64,000 nt of DNA from Roseateles koreensis (lineage in GTDB: Bacteria > Pseudomonadota > Gammaproteobacteria > Burkholderiales > Burkholderiaceae_C): contig NZ_JAQQXS010000003.1 in assembly GCF_028595305.1 (NCBI RefSeq), positions 124,001 to 188,000 on the forward strand. The letters run 5' to 3'. Made by a program: the position numbers and the translations under genes. A model generated the notes under the pieces. It worked only from the letters and a program-made list of their open reading frames with translations. It did not search any database and was not told where the DNA came from. Below, one piece after another: positions 47,937 through 58,047 of this stretch. The stretch's first letter is position 1. The number at the start of each line of letters is the position of its first letter.

Positions 47937-48842
47937 TCACGACTGAGGCTTGATCAGATTGGTGACCGCCAAATCAATGGCTGGATAGTCAAATGAGAAG
48001 CCTGCATTCATCGCCCGATGCGGGCGCAGGCATTGGCTCGACAATAACAACACGGACATCTCCCCCAATGCCGCGCGCAGCACCCATGCAGGCGTTGACA
48101 GCAGTGCTGGGCGGTGCCAAGCGTGCGCCAATGCCTTTGCAAAAGTCGCCTGGCGCACAGGCTCCGGCGCGCAGGCGTTGTAGACACCCTCGCAGGATGG
48201 GTTTTGCAGCAGCCAATCGACCATGCGAATCAGATCCTGCTGATGGATCCAGGGCATCCACTGCCGCCCGTTGCCCATTCGCCCGCCCAAGCCTAGCCGA
48301 TAGGGGGTTCGAAGGCGTGCTAGCAATCCGGCTCCTGGCGCGAGTACCGGCGCGATGCGCAGACGAACCACGCGCGTGCCGGAAGTTGTAGCTTGTAACG
48401 CCTCAAGTTCCCAGGCCTCACAGAGTTGGGTGCCGAAGTCAACCGAACCTGGTGAGCTTGCCTCGTTCAAAACCCGCTCGCCTGCGTTACCGTACCAGCC
48501 CACAGCCGAGGCCGACAGCAGCAGTGCGGGCCGCCGCGGCTGTTGTGCGATCCACTGCACGAGCCGCCGGGTCGAGTCGATGCGGGACTGCCAAAGCAGG
48601 TCGCGACGGCTCGCTGACCAGGGCTTGTCGGCGATGGGGGCCCCCGCCAGATTGACCACGGCATCCACGGGTCCGATGTCGTCGAGTTCCTGGAGCATGC
48701 TCAAGCCCCTGGCACCGAAGCAACGCCCGGCGACCCGTTCGGGGTGCCGGCTCAGCACCAGTAACTCATGCCCGTGGGAGGTCCATAACTCGCACAAGGC
48801 CCGGCCGATCAAACCGGTGCCGCCTGTCATCAAAATACGCAT
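47937..48842 (-). CDS. TIGR01777-family NAD-dependent epimerase/SDR protein
   Basis: A 301-residue extended short-chain dehydrogenase-like protein. The nucleotide-binding motif MTGGTGLIG is at residues 5-13, VVNLAGAPIADKPWS is the family-specific block around 62-76, and SASAVGWYGN contains the active-site tyrosine region. The C-terminal DUF1731-like part contains the MNAGFSFDYPAID stretch. This is the YfcH/TIGR01777 family, whose substrate is unknown. In many betaproteobacteria it neighbours a photolyase/NTF2-like gene cluster; here only fragments of neighbours remain. Confidence 0.88.
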   Translation of the reverse strand: MRILMTGGTGLIGRALCELWTSHGHELLVLSRHPERVAGRCFGARGLSMLQELDDIGPVDAVVNLAGAPIADKPWSASRRDLLWQSRIDSTRRLVQWIAQQPRRPALLLSASAVGWYGNAGERVLNEASSPGSVDFGTQLCEAWELEALQATTSGTRVVRLRIAPVLAPGAGLLARLRTPYRLGLGGRMGNGRQWMPWIHQQDLIRMVDWLLQNPSCEGVYNACAPEPVRQATFAKALAHAWHRPALLSTPAWVLRAALGEMSVLLLSSQCLRPHRAMNAGFSFDYPAIDLAVTNLIKPQS

Positions 48843-48911
48843 GATGGGGGTCCTTGCTGCTGGTTTAAATTCGCAGATTCGGCTAAGTCACTGGGGTGCT
48901 CAAGTTCAACC

Positions 48912-49017
48912 TCAGGACGCAGGGTCTGTGCGCGTCTGGGTCACCCAGACCAGGTCATCGGTGGCGACGCCGACCGCGCGAGCGCGTTGCAGGATTTGCT
49001 CGCGCAGGCCGGGTGCC
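48912..49017 (-). pseudogene. Possible C-terminal gene fragment, unidentified
   Basis: On the minus strand a frame reads EQILQRARAVGVATDDLVWV and then stops (TGA at 48912-48914). It has normal coding character and looks like the last 35 residues of a protein, but no start or upstream domain exists because the next fragment begins at the other side. I do not recognise the family. Confidence 0.3.
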
Positions 49018-49320
49018 TTCAAGGACCCCTTCAATGATGTGTGTGGACGCGCCGCCATTGATCGCAGCATCTTTAGTCAGATGTTTGATGAACTCGACCA
49101 GCCTCGATTCACAACGCTGACAACGGCCTCTGAGGGAGATGATGCCTTTTTTACTTCGGTGATGAAGTTCTGTCGCAAAGGCAGCAACCTGCCGATGGAG
49201 ATTCGGGGTGCGACGCACCTGAGATTCAATCCATCAGGGCCGGTTCAGCTGCATCGCGACTGCTGGGACGCTGCGGAAGAGCTCTACGCGAAGCTGTCCG
49301 TGCTCAGCTTGTTGATGTGA
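49018..49320 (+). pseudogene. Truncated NTF2/SnoaL-like protein fragment
   Basis: The plus-strand frame reads FKDPFNDVCGRAAIDRSIFS, then MFDELDQPRF, later IRGATHLRFNPSG and HRDCWDAAEELYAKL, the conserved core of a nuclear-transport-factor-2-like family found beside TIGR01777, photolyase and SDR genes. The N-terminal helix is missing, the middle (FFTSVMKFCRKGSNL) is altered and the end stops at LSVLSLLM, short of the usual basic tail. It therefore looks like a decayed piece. The remaining bases to 49397 hold no gene. Confidence 0.6.
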
Positions 49321-49397
49321 GCCCTGCGACGGCGGCTGGGGACGCTGCAGCACTAGAACCAACAATCATTGCCCCAAATTTGATTTCTCTTGAGAAA

Positions 49398-50141
49398 TCA
49401 AACCAAGCCCTGCTTGCTGGCCAGCACCGCAGCTTCAGCGCGGCTCGACACATTAAGCTTCTTGTAGATGCTCTTGATGTGATCGTTCACCGTGAACCAC
49501 TTGATGCCCATCAGGTTGGCGATTTCCTTGATGGTGAAGCCTTTGCTGAGGTAGGTCAGTACTTCACTTTCGCGGGGGGTTAGGCGCTCCCATTCCGGCG
49601 GCGGGTCGAGTACTACCCCACGCCCACTGCTGAAGGTGTGCGAGGAGGACAGCGAGCCAAAGCCGGAGTTCAGGGCCATGGGGCCGCTGTCGCCCGAGGA
49701 TGCGGGCCTGAAATGGGAGAGCAGCCGCCGCGCAATGGCCGGCGACAGCGGGGGTTGCCCGCGAACGATGCGTTGCAACTCTTCGACCAGCACCTCGAAC
49801 CGATCTTCCTTCAGCAAATATCCATCGGCCCCGCATTGAAGCGCGGGAAAGAGGTGATCGTCGTCGGAGTAAAGCGTGGTGACGATCTTGAGCGATGGGG
49901 TGCCGGCCAGTTCGGCCAAGAACTCCATGCCGTTGCCGTCGGGTAACTCGAGGTCGACCAGAACCAACTTGAAGCCGGCCTCGGGGCTGCTCTCGGCAAG
50001 TTTGGCAACTTGACGACGCGCACCTTCCAGATCACCGGCTTCGATGATCTCCATCGGGTCGCTGAAACTCTCTCGTACGACGCGGCACAAGAAGTTGCGA
50101 GCAACCGGGTTGTCTTCAATGATGAGTACTTTGACGGCCAT
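49398..50141 (-). CDS. NarL/LuxR-type response regulator
   Basis: A 247-residue regulator from the ATG at 50141 (MAVKVLIIEDN). The receiver domain (1-125) has phosphoacceptor Asp63 in LVLVDLELPDGNG and lysine in GYLLKED. A Ser/Gly-rich linker spans about 145-180. The C-terminal LuxR helix-turn-helix is at about 183-245 (ERLTPRESEVLTYLSKGFT and then IKWFTVNDHIKSIYKKL). No sensor kinase gene is adjacent, so it is an orphan here. Its targets are unknown. Confidence 0.87.
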   Translation of the reverse strand: MAVKVLIIEDNPVARNFLCRVVRESFSDPMEIIEAGDLEGARRQVAKLAESSPEAGFKLVLVDLELPDGNGMEFLAELAGTPSLKIVTTLYSDDDHLFPALQCGADGYLLKEDRFEVLVEELQRIVRGQPPLSPAIARRLLSHFRPASSGDSGPMALNSGFGSLSSSHTFSSGRGVVLDPPPEWERLTPRESEVLTYLSKGFTIKEIANLMGIKWFTVNDHIKSIYKKLNVSSRAEAAVLASKQGLV

Positions 50142-50283
50142 GGCGAATAGTTCCGGGTAGCTTTCATGGTATCTCACAAAACACAGACATCGCGCCTCAA
50201 TGACGGGAAGGCAAATTCTTACGATGCGTGGGGTGTGAAAAAAGCTGTTTGGAGTCTGGGTTTTCCCGGCCGGCGGGCCTGCC

Positions 50284-51264
50284 TCAAATGTCGGTGGTCA
50301 AGACAATCTTGCCCATGACTTGCCGGCCAGCCATGCGCGTGAACGCTGCAGGGAGTTGGTTCATGGCCAGCACGGAATCCAGCACGGGCTTGACTTTGCC
50401 TTGGGCATACCACTGGGCGAGTTGCCCCATCATCACGGCATTGGCCTTGGGTTCGCGCTTGGCGAACTCGCCCCAGAAAACGCCGACGAGCGAGGCGCCT
50501 TTCAGCAGCATCAAGTTGAGGGGCAGTGCGGGGATTTGGCCGCGTGCGAAGCCGACCACCAGATAGCGACCCCGCCAAGCGATGGATCGAAAGGCCGGTT
50601 CCACCAAGTCACCGCCCACCGGGTCGTAGATCACGTCTGGGCCTTTGCCTTGAGTGAGCGCCTTGAGCGCTGCGCGCATATCGACTCGGCTGTAATTGAT
50701 GCTGGCGTCAGCGCCCAGGCGTTCGCAGCAGGCGCACTTCTCATCGGTGGAGGCTGCCGCGATGACGCGAGCCCCCGCTGCCTTGGCAATTTGAATGGCA
50801 GCCGTACCGACGCCACCCGCGGCGCCCAGCACCAGCACGGTTTCGCCAGCTTGCAGGGACGCACGGTCCAGCAGCGCATGGTGGCTGGTCGCGTAGGTGC
50901 AGATGAAGGCGGCGGCATCTTTGAAGTCGAACCCCGGCGGCAGCGGCATGAGTTGCGAGGCTGGCACACAGGCTTGCGTGGCAAAACCGCCGGTGCCGGC
51001 AAAGGCAGCCACAGGGTCGCCCACCTTGAGGCCTTGTACGCCTTCTCCAAGGGCTTCAACCACGCCAGCGAATTCCGCACCGGGCACAAAGGGCAGGGAC
51101 GGCTTGATCTGATATTTGTTCTGAACGATCAGGAGGTCAGGAAAATTCAGGCTGGCCGCTTTGATTGCCACCCGCACCTGACCCGGGCCCGGCTCGGGCG
51201 TGGGCAATTCCTTCCAGGCCAAAGCTTCGGGGCCGATCGGGTTTTCGCAAAGCCAAGCATGCAT
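50284..51264 (-). CDS. Zinc-free NADPH:quinone oxidoreductase family protein
   Basis: A 326-residue medium-chain reductase from the ATG at 51264 (MHAWLCENPIGPEAL). The catalytic-domain motif is AASLNFPDLLIVQNKYQ, with no zinc-binding cysteine/histidine set. The nucleotide-binding loop is VLVLGAAGGVGTAAIQIAK and the YDPVGGDL block follows. This is the quinone-oxidoreductase branch (Qor/CurA-like), which reduces quinones or enones with NADPH. Frames open further upstream would cover the surE promoter region and are rejected. It is divergent from surE. Confidence 0.87.
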   Translation of the reverse strand: MHAWLCENPIGPEALAWKELPTPEPGPGQVRVAIKAASLNFPDLLIVQNKYQIKPSLPFVPGAEFAGVVEALGEGVQGLKVGDPVAAFAGTGGFATQACVPASQLMPLPPGFDFKDAAAFICTYATSHHALLDRASLQAGETVLVLGAAGGVGTAAIQIAKAAGARVIAAASTDEKCACCERLGADASINYSRVDMRAALKALTQGKGPDVIYDPVGGDLVEPAFRSIAWRGRYLVVGFARGQIPALPLNLMLLKGASLVGVFWGEFAKREPKANAVMMGQLAQWYAQGKVKPVLDSVLAMNQLPAAFTRMAGRQVMGKIVLTTDI

Positions 51265-51378
51265 GTCATGTTCCTTTTGTTGAACAGGGCGGCGTGGGCC
51301 CCAAAGTTTCGGCGCAATGATAGGCAGTTGAATGCTCAGGAGAGGTCGCGCAGGTGACGACCTGCCTACAATGAGCCC

Positions 51379-52128
51379 ATGCGCATACTCATCGCCAACG
51401 ACGACGGATACCTTGCTCCGGGGCTGCACGCCTTGGTCAAGGCTTGTGAAGGTTTGGGTCAAATCGAAGTGATCGCCCCTGAACAAAATGCCAGTGGCAC
51501 TTCGAATTCTTTGACTTTGGGGCGACCGCTGTCGGTCTACACCGCCGTCAATGGGTTTCGTTATGTCAACGGCACCCCCTCAGACTCAGTGCACGTGGCG
51601 CTCACGGGCTTGCTGGACTACAAACCGGACTTGGTGCTTTCAGGCATCAACAATGGTGCGAATATGGGCGATGACACCTTGTATTCCGGCACGGTGGCCG
51701 CAGCGACCGAGGGCTTTTTGTTCGGCATTCCTTCCATCGCCTTTTCGCAGGTCGAAAAGGGCTGGGAGCACCTGGACGCCGCTGCCGCGCTGGCCCGGCA
51801 AATCGTGGAGCAGGTCATTGCAGGCGGCTTGAGCCAGCCTTTTCTGTTGAATGTGAACATCCCGAATCGGCCAGATGCCACCGCGTTGCCACGGCGCGTG
51901 ACTCGGCTGGGCCGTCGACACGCCAGCGAGCCGGTGATTCGCCAGCAAAGTCCGCGTGGCGAGACCATTTATTGGATCGGCCCTGCGGGCGATGCGCGCG
52001 AGGCGGGCGAGGGTACTGATTTCCATGCCACTGCCAAGGGGGAGGTGTCGATCACGCCGCTGCAGGTGGATTTGACCCATCACGCGGCCTTGGGTGATTG
52101 GACGACACGCCTGGGGCCTCGCGGATGA
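51379..52128 (+). CDS. surE: 5'/3'-nucleotidase SurE
   Basis: SurE removes phosphate from nucleoside monophosphates and acts in stress survival. The 249-residue protein begins [11 protein letters not shown], the metal-binding Asp8-Asp9 pair, followed by a serine/asparagine site in [11 protein letters not shown] and [20 protein letters not shown]. The stop overlaps the pcm start (ATGA). surE-pcm-nlpD-rpoS is the standard proteobacterial stationary-phase cluster and is complete here. Confidence 0.96.
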   Translation: MRILIANDDGYLAPGLHALVKACEGLGQIEVIAPEQNASGTSNSLTLGRPLSVYTAVNGFRYVNGTPSDSVHVALTGLLDYKPDLVLSGINNGANMGDDTLYSGTVAAATEGFLFGIPSIAFSQVEKGWEHLDAAAALARQIVEQVIAGGLSQPFLLNVNIPNRPDATALPRRVTRLGRRHASEPVIRQQSPRGETIYWIGPAGDAREAGEGTDFHATAKGEVSITPLQVDLTHHAALGDWTTRLGPRG

Positions 52129-52952
52129 GCGCACCCGCCAATCGCCCGCAGCGATTTCCGGCCGCCTTGCCCAAGGCGGGCGGTGCTGCCGCCACGCCTG
52201 CTCGCGAGGTTTTGATGCCGCAACGCCATTTACGCGATGCGGCCGCAGACGCTGCGCGACTGACTGCACCGAGTGGCTTGGGGCTGGACTCCAGCCACGT
52301 GCGGCGCCGCATGGTGCAGCGCTTGCAGCAGGCTGGCGTTCACGATGAACGGGTGCTCCAGGCTTTGGCTGAAGTACCTCGGCATGAGTTTGTCGACAGC
52401 GCCCTCGCGATCCAGGCCTATGAAGACACCAGCCTGCCGATTGGGCATGGGCAGACGATTTCAAAGCCGTCGGTGGTGGGCCGGATGATCGCGATTTTGA
52501 TGGGCGGCGCTGCGGCGAACCGCTTGGGCAATTTGGGCAAGGTGCTGGAGATCGGCACGGGTTGCGGCTATCAGGCGGCCGTACTGGATCGCCTGGCTCG
52601 GCAGGTGGTGTCCATTGAACGCCTGCGCCCCTTGCATGACAAAGCCCATGCCAATCTGCAGGCATTGAAGCTGACGAAAATTCGGCTCGTGTATGGCGAC
52701 GGCCGACTCGGGCATTCCGGGAGCGCGCCCTTCGACAGCATCATTGCCGCGGCCGGGGGGGACGACTTGCCACCGGCCTGGCTGGCACAACTGGCCCCGG
52801 GTGGGCGCTTGGTCGCTCCCATGGTGGCGCCCGGCGGCAAGGGGCAGGTGTTGGTGGTGGTGGACCATGTCGTGGAGGGCGGCGTTGGGCGCTATGTGCG
52901 CAGCGAGTTTGAAGCCGTCCATTTCGTACCTCTAAAATCTGGCGTATTGTGA
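52125..52952 (+). CDS. pcm: Protein-L-isoaspartate O-methyltransferase
   Basis: Pcm repairs damaged proteins by methylating L-isoaspartyl residues with SAM. The ATG at 52125 overlaps the surE stop and gives 275 residues. The first 65 are a Pro/Ala-rich extension not found in E. coli Pcm (208 residues); the core starts near [19 protein letters not shown]. Motifs: [10 protein letters not shown] (substrate side), [15 protein letters not shown] (SAM binding) and [17 protein letters not shown] later start is possible, but the coupling overlap favours this one. Confidence 0.94.
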   Translation: MSAPANRPQRFPAALPKAGGAAATPAREVLMPQRHLRDAAADAARLTAPSGLGLDSSHVRRRMVQRLQQAGVHDERVLQALAEVPRHEFVDSALAIQAYEDTSLPIGHGQTISKPSVVGRMIAILMGGAAANRLGNLGKVLEIGTGCGYQAAVLDRLARQVVSIERLRPLHDKAHANLQALKLTKIRLVYGDGRLGHSGSAPFDSIIAAAGGDDLPPAWLAQLAPGGRLVAPMVAPGGKGQVLVVVDHVVEGGVGRYVRSEFEAVHFVPLKSGVL

Positions 52953-52998
52953 GCGGGCGGCAATTTCCGCCGCTTTGATTCAGTCAGCCAATCGACGC

Positions 52999-53910
52999 AT
53001 GCAAAAGAATATTCTTCGCTTTTCCTCCGTGCTCATGACGACGGGGTTTGTCGCCTTGTTGGCGGGCTGCGGCACCAGCTTGAACCGTGCGCCGGTTGAA
53101 GACCGTACACCGACCAAGGCCGTCAAGTCTGGCAGCGCGCCCGCTGCGGCATCCGCGGCGTCAGCGGCGGCTGAGACCAAGCCTTTGCCGGGCATCGAGA
53201 ATGCAGGCAAGCCCGGCTATTACACCGTCAAGCCCGGTGACACCTTGATTCGCGTGGCGCTGGAGAACGGCCAAGGCTGGCGTGATCTGGTGAAGTGGAA
53301 TGCCCTGGAGAATCCCAACGTCATCGAGGTCGGCCAAGTGCTGCGTGTTGTCCCGCCGGGTATTGATGCCGGCTCGGTGAGTACGCGCCCCGTGAGTGCC
53401 CCGAAGATTGAAACCCGTCCGCTGGACGGCAAGGCGGGCGCAGCGGGATCGGGCGCTACCGCGGCGCCCTCAGCGTCGGGCCCTGCCAATACGGCCGGTT
53501 CGTCCGCCGCTTCAGCCCCTGCCTCGAAATCTGACGATGACGACATCAGTTGGGGCTGGCCCGCCTATGGCAATTTGATTGCAGGTTTCGACGAAGCGCG
53601 CAATAGCAAGGGCTTGGACATCAACGGCAAGACGGGTGATGCAGTTTTGGCCGCAGCCGATGGCCGTGTCATGTATGCTGGCTCGGGCTTGCGGGGCTAC
53701 GGAAACATGATCATCATCAAGCACAATGCTGGCTACCTGAGTGCTTACGCCCACAACCAGGCTTTGCTGGTCAAGGAAGATCAGGTCGTACGAAAAGGGC
53801 AGAAGATAGCCGAGATGGGGTCTAGCGATGCAGATCAGGTCAAGCTTCACTTCGAGATTCGTCGCCAGGGCAAGCTCCTGGATCCTGCCAAACTGCTGCC
53901 GGCACGCTGA
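52999..53910 (+). CDS. nlpD: NlpD-like lipoprotein (LysM plus inactive M23 domain)
   Basis: A 303-residue outer-membrane lipoprotein with the lipobox LLAGC about 20 residues in, a LysM peptidoglycan-binding domain ([16 protein letters not shown]) around 75-120, an Ala/Ser/Pro linker, and a C-terminal M23 (LytM) domain. The zinc ligands of active M23 enzymes are replaced (GLDI instead of HxGxD; KLHFEI instead of HLHF), as in E. coli NlpD, which activates amidase AmiC at division. The start at 52999 is preferred over a TTG at 52975. rpoS follows 26 bases later; in enterics the rpoS promoter lies inside nlpD. Confidence 0.94.
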   Translation: MQKNILRFSSVLMTTGFVALLAGCGTSLNRAPVEDRTPTKAVKSGSAPAAASAASAAAETKPLPGIENAGKPGYYTVKPGDTLIRVALENGQGWRDLVKWNALENPNVIEVGQVLRVVPPGIDAGSVSTRPVSAPKIETRPLDGKAGAAGSGATAAPSASGPANTAGSSAASAPASKSDDDDISWGWPAYGNLIAGFDEARNSKGLDINGKTGDAVLAAADGRVMYAGSGLRGYGNMIIIKHNAGYLSAYAHNQALLVKEDQVVRKGQKIAEMGSSDADQVKLHFEIRRQGKLLDPAKLLPAR

Positions 53911-53936
53911 GCCGTCAGCACGCCGGGTGGTCCGTC

Positions 53937-55013
53937 ATGAAGCCCTCTGACGGTTCACAGCCTGAGCCTGCCGGGTTCAGGACACCGGTCATGCCCGGCG
54001 GCGATGCAGCCCTTGTCCCGCTGTTTCTGGACAGCGACGCGCTGAGCGTACCGTCCGCGCCCCCTGTGCCGCTCGATGAAATGGCGGCGGGCGATGGCAC
54101 CGTTGTGAGCAATGGCCATGATCGGTCGCGCAAGATCGATGACGATCTGGGCGCTGATCCAGACCCCGGTAATGCGCTGCAGGCCTATCTGCGCGACATC
54201 CGCCGTACCCCCTTGCTGAGCCCCGAGGCTGAATATTCCACTGCCAAGCAGGCGCGTGACGGCAGCTTTGCCGCTCGGCAGGCCATGATTCGCCACAACC
54301 TGCGCTTGGTGGTCAGCATCGCCAAAAACTACCTGGGTCGTGGCTTGCCCTTGAGCGATTTGATCGAGGAGGGCAATCTGGGGCTGATGCATGCCATTGG
54401 CAAATTTGAGCCTGAGCGGGGATTTCGTTTTTCGACTTACGCCAGCTGGTGGATTCGGCAAAGCATCGAAAATGCATTGATGCACCAGGCGCGCCTTGTG
54501 CGTTTGCCGGTGCACATCGTGCGCGAGCTCAATCAGGTGCTGAAGGCGCGGCGTGCCCTGGAGGCTGTGCAAAGCCAGCGGGGTGTCGAGGCGAAAGTTC
54601 GCGTTGAAGAAGTTGCCGCCTTGCTGGGGCGGCCGGTCGGTGAAATCTCGGAGCTTTTGGCTTACGCAGAATTGCCGAGTTCCTTGGACTCTCCGGTGGA
54701 CCGGGATGGCGACGGCGGGGAGTCCGTGATGGACTTGGTGGCCGACGAGCATGCGGTCGACCCCTTGGGCTTGTGTCTGAATCATGAGCTGGAGTCCTTG
54801 ATTTCCCATGGGCTTGCCACCTTGAATGAGCGCGAGCGCGAGGTGCTCGCCGGGCGCTACGGTTTGGCCGATCGGGAGCCTGAAACGCTGGACATCCTGG
54901 CGTCCCGCTTGAATTTGACGCGTGAGCGAATCCGTCAAATCCAGATTGAGGCGCTCGCCAAGCTCAAGCGGGACATGATGCGCCACGGCATCGATCGCGA
55001 TTCAATTTTTTAA
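53937..55013 (+). CDS. rpoS: RNA polymerase sigma factor RpoS
   Basis: A 358-residue group-2 sigma factor. After a divergent 75-residue N-terminus come region 1.2 ([20 protein letters not shown]), regions 2.1-2.4 ([37 protein letters not shown]), region 3 and region 4.2 ([19 protein letters not shown]). Position directly after nlpD identifies it as RpoS and not RpoD. It directs stationary-phase and general stress transcription. The N-terminal segment is longer and more acidic than the enteric one. Confidence 0.95.
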   Translation: MKPSDGSQPEPAGFRTPVMPGGDAALVPLFLDSDALSVPSAPPVPLDEMAAGDGTVVSNGHDRSRKIDDDLGADPDPGNALQAYLRDIRRTPLLSPEAEYSTAKQARDGSFAARQAMIRHNLRLVVSIAKNYLGRGLPLSDLIEEGNLGLMHAIGKFEPERGFRFSTYASWWIRQSIENALMHQARLVRLPVHIVRELNQVLKARRALEAVQSQRGVEAKVRVEEVAALLGRPVGEISELLAYAELPSSLDSPVDRDGDGGESVMDLVADEHAVDPLGLCLNHELESLISHGLATLNEREREVLAGRYGLADREPETLDILASRLNLTRERIRQIQIEALAKLKRDMMRHGIDRDSIF

Positions 55014-55066
55014 GTCCTTGTCGTCCTCTCCGGGAGCGCTGAGCCGGAGGCTGGGATAATCGGCCC

Positions 55067-56431
55067 ATGATTCAAGATTCTGAATGGCTGAAGGTCGAGT
55101 CGATCGACCTTGATGCACAGGGCGTTGCCCATAAAGCGGACGGAAAAGTGGTCTTCATCGAAGGTGCTTTGCCGGGTGAAGAGGTTCAGGTGACCGTCGG
55201 TCGCAAGAAGAACCAGTGGGAGCAGGGGACTATGACCGCCATGCGCAGCGAAAGCTCGCAGCGGGTCGTGCCTGGCTGCCCGCATTTTGGTTTGCATGCG
55301 GGTGCTTGCGGTGGCTGCAAGATGCAGCATTTGCACCCGGCTGCCCAAGTGGCTGTCAAGCAGCGCGTGGTGGAAGACAACCTTTGGCATCTGGGCAAAG
55401 TGAAGGCGGAGACCTTGCTGCGCCCGATCGAGGGACCGACTTGGGGCTATCGCTACCGGGCACGGTTTTCTGTTCGTTATGTGGTCAAGAAAGCAGAGGT
55501 GCTGATTGGCTTTCATGAGCGTAAAAGCCGCTATGTGGCCGACATGCAAGTCTGCAAAGTGGTACCGAAGCGAGTCAGCGATTTGCTGATGCCCCTGCGG
55601 GCCATGATTGCCAGCATGCAAGAGCGTGACCGCCTGCCGCAGATCGAACTGGCCATGGGCGACGAGGTCTTGGCGCTCGTGCTGCGCAACTTGAATCCCT
55701 TGCCTGAGTCTGATAAAGCTCGCCTGCGCGAGTTTGCTGCAACACACGGCGTACAGTGGTGGTTGCAACCCAAGGGACCGGAGACCGTGCATCTGCTGGA
55801 TGAAGGTGGCCCGGTGCTGAGCTACGGCCTGCCTGAATTTGGGGTGGTGATGCCCTTCAAGCCGACGGATTTCACGCAGGTCAATCCGCATATCAACGGT
55901 GTATTGGTGGGGCGTGCCCTGCGCTTGCTGGCGGTTCAGCCCGACGAGCGGGTGATCGATTGGTTCTGCGGCCTGGGTAACTTCACCTTGCCGCTGGCCA
56001 CCCGGGCACGTGAAGTGCTGGGCATCGAGGGAAGCGAGACTTTGGTTCAGCGCTCGCGTGAAAACGCACGTGTCAATGGCCTTTCGGAGAAGGCGCGCTT
56101 TGAGGCGCGTAATTTGTTTGAAATGACGCCTGCCTTGCTGGCTGCGGATGGTCATGCTGACAAATGGTTGGTGGACCCCCCGCGTGACGGCGCATTTGCC
56201 CTGGCCAAGGCGGTGGCCGACATCGCGCAAGACCCCAGCCTGGCGCCTGGCTGGCAACCGCCCAAACGCATTGTTTACGTCAGTTGCAACCCCTCCACCC
56301 TGGCGCGGGATGCCGGCCTGCTGGTGAATGTGGCGGGCTACCGCTGCACGGCGGCGAGTGCAGTGAACATGTTCCCGCACACTTCCCATGTGGAGAGCAT
56401 TGCGGTGTTTGAGCGTGATAGCGCTGCGTGA
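55067..56431 (+). CDS. rlmD: 23S rRNA (uracil-1939-C5)-methyltransferase RlmD
   Basis: A 454-residue TrmA/RlmD-family enzyme that methylates U1939 of 23S rRNA. It has an N-terminal TRAM domain (about 5-62), then four cysteines of a [4Fe-4S] cluster in [19 protein letters not shown], with the first cysteine near residue 70. The SAM domain has [13 protein letters not shown], and the catalytic cysteine is in [12 protein letters not shown]. The start at 55067 lies 53 bases after rpoS. All catalytic features are intact. Confidence 0.94.
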   Translation: MIQDSEWLKVESIDLDAQGVAHKADGKVVFIEGALPGEEVQVTVGRKKNQWEQGTMTAMRSESSQRVVPGCPHFGLHAGACGGCKMQHLHPAAQVAVKQRVVEDNLWHLGKVKAETLLRPIEGPTWGYRYRARFSVRYVVKKAEVLIGFHERKSRYVADMQVCKVVPKRVSDLLMPLRAMIASMQERDRLPQIELAMGDEVLALVLRNLNPLPESDKARLREFAATHGVQWWLQPKGPETVHLLDEGGPVLSYGLPEFGVVMPFKPTDFTQVNPHINGVLVGRALRLLAVQPDERVIDWFCGLGNFTLPLATRAREVLGIEGSETLVQRSRENARVNGLSEKARFEARNLFEMTPALLAADGHADKWLVDPPRDGAFALAKAVADIAQDPSLAPGWQPPKRIVYVSCNPSTLARDAGLLVNVAGYRCTAASAVNMFPHTSHVESIAVFERDSAA

Positions 56432-56455
56432 AGCAGGATTGATCCAGCAAAAAGA

Positions 56456-56477
56456 AAAAGGGCCGAAAGGCCCTTTT
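56456..56477. terminator. Bidirectional terminator between rlmD and the BI-1 gene
   Basis: A 9-bp stem AAAAGGGCC/GGCCCTTTT with a GAAA tetraloop is flanked by A-rich and T-rich tracts on both sides. It can serve the convergent rlmD and Bax-inhibitor-1 genes. Confidence 0.85.
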
Positions 56478-56532
56478 GCTTTGTTTTGCGTCGGCCTGCA
56501 AGGCGAGCGTTAGCACCTGCGGGGGTTGGCTC

Positions 56533-57228
56533 TCAATCTCGCTCACCCCCAAAAATGCCCAGCAGCGACAGCAGGCTCTGGAACACGTTGTAGAGGTCCA
56601 GGTAGATGGCCAGGGTGGCGGAGATGTAGTTGGTTTCGCCGCCGTCAATCACGCGCTTGATGTCATACAGCATGAAGGCAGAGAACACCGCCATCGACAA
56701 AGCCATGATGGTGAGCATCAGCGCTGATGACTGCATGAACATGTTCACGACGCTGACCACCAGCAAAATGATGGCGCCAACGAACAAGAACTTTCCCATG
56801 CCGCTCAAGTCGCGCTTGATCACTGTGGCCAGCGAGGCCATGGCGAAGAAGATGGCGCCGGTGCCGCCAAAGGCCATCATGATCAGGCTGCTGCCGTTTT
56901 TGAAGCCCAGGATGGCGGCCAGCAGGCGAGACAGCATCAGGCCCATGAAGAAGGTGAAGGCCAGCAGGGCGTAGACGCCGGTGCTGCTGTTCTTGGTTTT
57001 TTCAACGAGGAACATCAGGCCAAAGGCTCCGGCGAAGAAGAGCACCATGCTCATGCCCGAGCCCATGGTGGCCATGAAGCCGGTGGTCACGCCGACCCAC
57101 GCTCCCAGCACCGTGGGCACCATCGACAAGGCCAGCAGCCAGTAGGTGTTGCGCAGAACGCGTTGCCGATCAGCGGTTAGGCCGAAGCCGGCTGTGCCGC
57201 CATATTGGGTTTGTAGGGATTCGTTCAT
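56533..57228 (-). CDS. Bax inhibitor-1/YccA-family membrane protein
   Basis: A 231-residue protein with seven hydrophobic segments of the BI-1 (UPF0005) family. The ATG at 57228 has GGAGG 8 bases upstream and begins MNESLQTQYGG. The first helices follow LRNTYWLLALSMVPTVLG, and the C-terminus holds LYDIKRVIDGGETNYISATL with the acidic residues that line the calcium-leak pore in this family. YccA is an FtsH substrate and modulator in E. coli. The YccA/YbhL subgroup cannot be settled from sequence alone. Confidence 0.92.
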   Translation of the reverse strand: MNESLQTQYGGTAGFGLTADRQRVLRNTYWLLALSMVPTVLGAWVGVTTGFMATMGSGMSMVLFFAGAFGLMFLVEKTKNSSTGVYALLAFTFFMGLMLSRLLAAILGFKNGSSLIMMAFGGTGAIFFAMASLATVIKRDLSGMGKFLFVGAIILLVVSVVNMFMQSSALMLTIMALSMAVFSAFMLYDIKRVIDGGETNYISATLAIYLDLYNVFQSLLSLLGIFGGERD

Positions 57229-57386
57229 CACAGTCCTCCAGAAATTAGTTCAGCGCATAACGCACCTGAGCGATGCGCTACGCACGGTTGCGACTGTAGC
57301 CGGTTTGGCGCCAAAGTCAGCCAGTGCGCGGCCGCCATGCGCCCCATGCAAGCTAAAGTGGGGGCTTCACTCAACTTTTCAACACC

Positions 57387-57794
57387 ATGAAGCAAAAGCC
57401 CTATCTCACCTTGGTCGATGTCAAAACAATTGCGGCGGCGGCTGAGGCCGAGGCGCTTGCCAACCATTGGGCTGTCTGCATTGCCATTGTGGATGACGGC
57501 GGCCATCTGCTGTGGCTGCAGCGACTGGACGGTGCGCCGGCGGTTTCGGCTCAAATCGCGCCGGCAAAGGCGCATACGGCCGCTCTGGGTCGGCGCGAAT
57601 CCAAGGTGTATGAAGACATCATCAACCAGGGGCGCACATCGTTCCTGAGCGCGCCAGGGATTTCCGGTATGTTGGAAGGCGGCGTGCCCATCATGGTGGA
57701 GGGGGCTTGCGTGGGTGCTGTGGGTGTCAGCGGTGTGAAGTCCACCGAAGATGCGCAGATTGCGCGGGCGGGCATTGCCGCGCTGGTCGTGTAA
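57387..57794 (+). CDS. GlcG/HbpS-family small protein
   Basis: A 135-residue single-domain protein of the GlcG/HbpS-like haem-degrading family (PF03928, formerly DUF336). Its shape is typical: a first helix (LTLVDVKTIAAAAEAEA), the VCIAIVDDGGHLLWLQRLDG strand pair, the LGRRESKVYEDI helix and the final GAVGVSGVKSTEDAQIARAG. Members bind haem, cobalamin or small acids, and the function here is unknown. It is monocistronic and divergent from the BI-1 gene. Confidence 0.85.
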   Translation: MKQKPYLTLVDVKTIAAAAEAEALANHWAVCIAIVDDGGHLLWLQRLDGAPAVSAQIAPAKAHTAALGRRESKVYEDIINQGRTSFLSAPGISGMLEGGVPIMVEGACVGAVGVSGVKSTEDAQIARAGIAALVV

Positions 57795-57890
57795 GCGCCA
57801 GAGTAAGTACGAGACCTTCGCGCCAACCGGCTCGCCCGGTGGCGCGGTGGGTGGTCGCAAAATTTGACGTCATCAATCCGTCATTTTTGC

Positions 57891-57927
57891 GGGTTAGCGC
57901 TCAGGACTAACCCTGATCGAGTATACT
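57891..57927 (+). promoter_or_regulatory. Inverted repeat and -10 box upstream of carAB
   Basis: GGGTTAG at 57891-57897 is mirrored by CTAACCC at 57907-57913, and a TATACT -10-like box follows at 57922-57927. The palindrome overlaps the expected -35 position, as an operator would. The start codon of carA is 120 bases further on, leaving a leader in which pyrimidine or arginine control could act. No regulator is assigned. Confidence 0.4.
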
Positions 57928-58047
57928 TAGCAGGTTTACCCGCAACCTACCGCCCCCAGCGAAACTCAAATCAGTTCCTTCACCGGAATCACGACTCTGG
58001 CTTCATGTCGAGCAGAGCTGGGCGCGCGCACTCTACCGGAGTTCCCC

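Noticed and set aside
55010-56389. A 459-codon minus-strand frame
   Set aside because: It is antisense to rlmD, which has all expected motifs.
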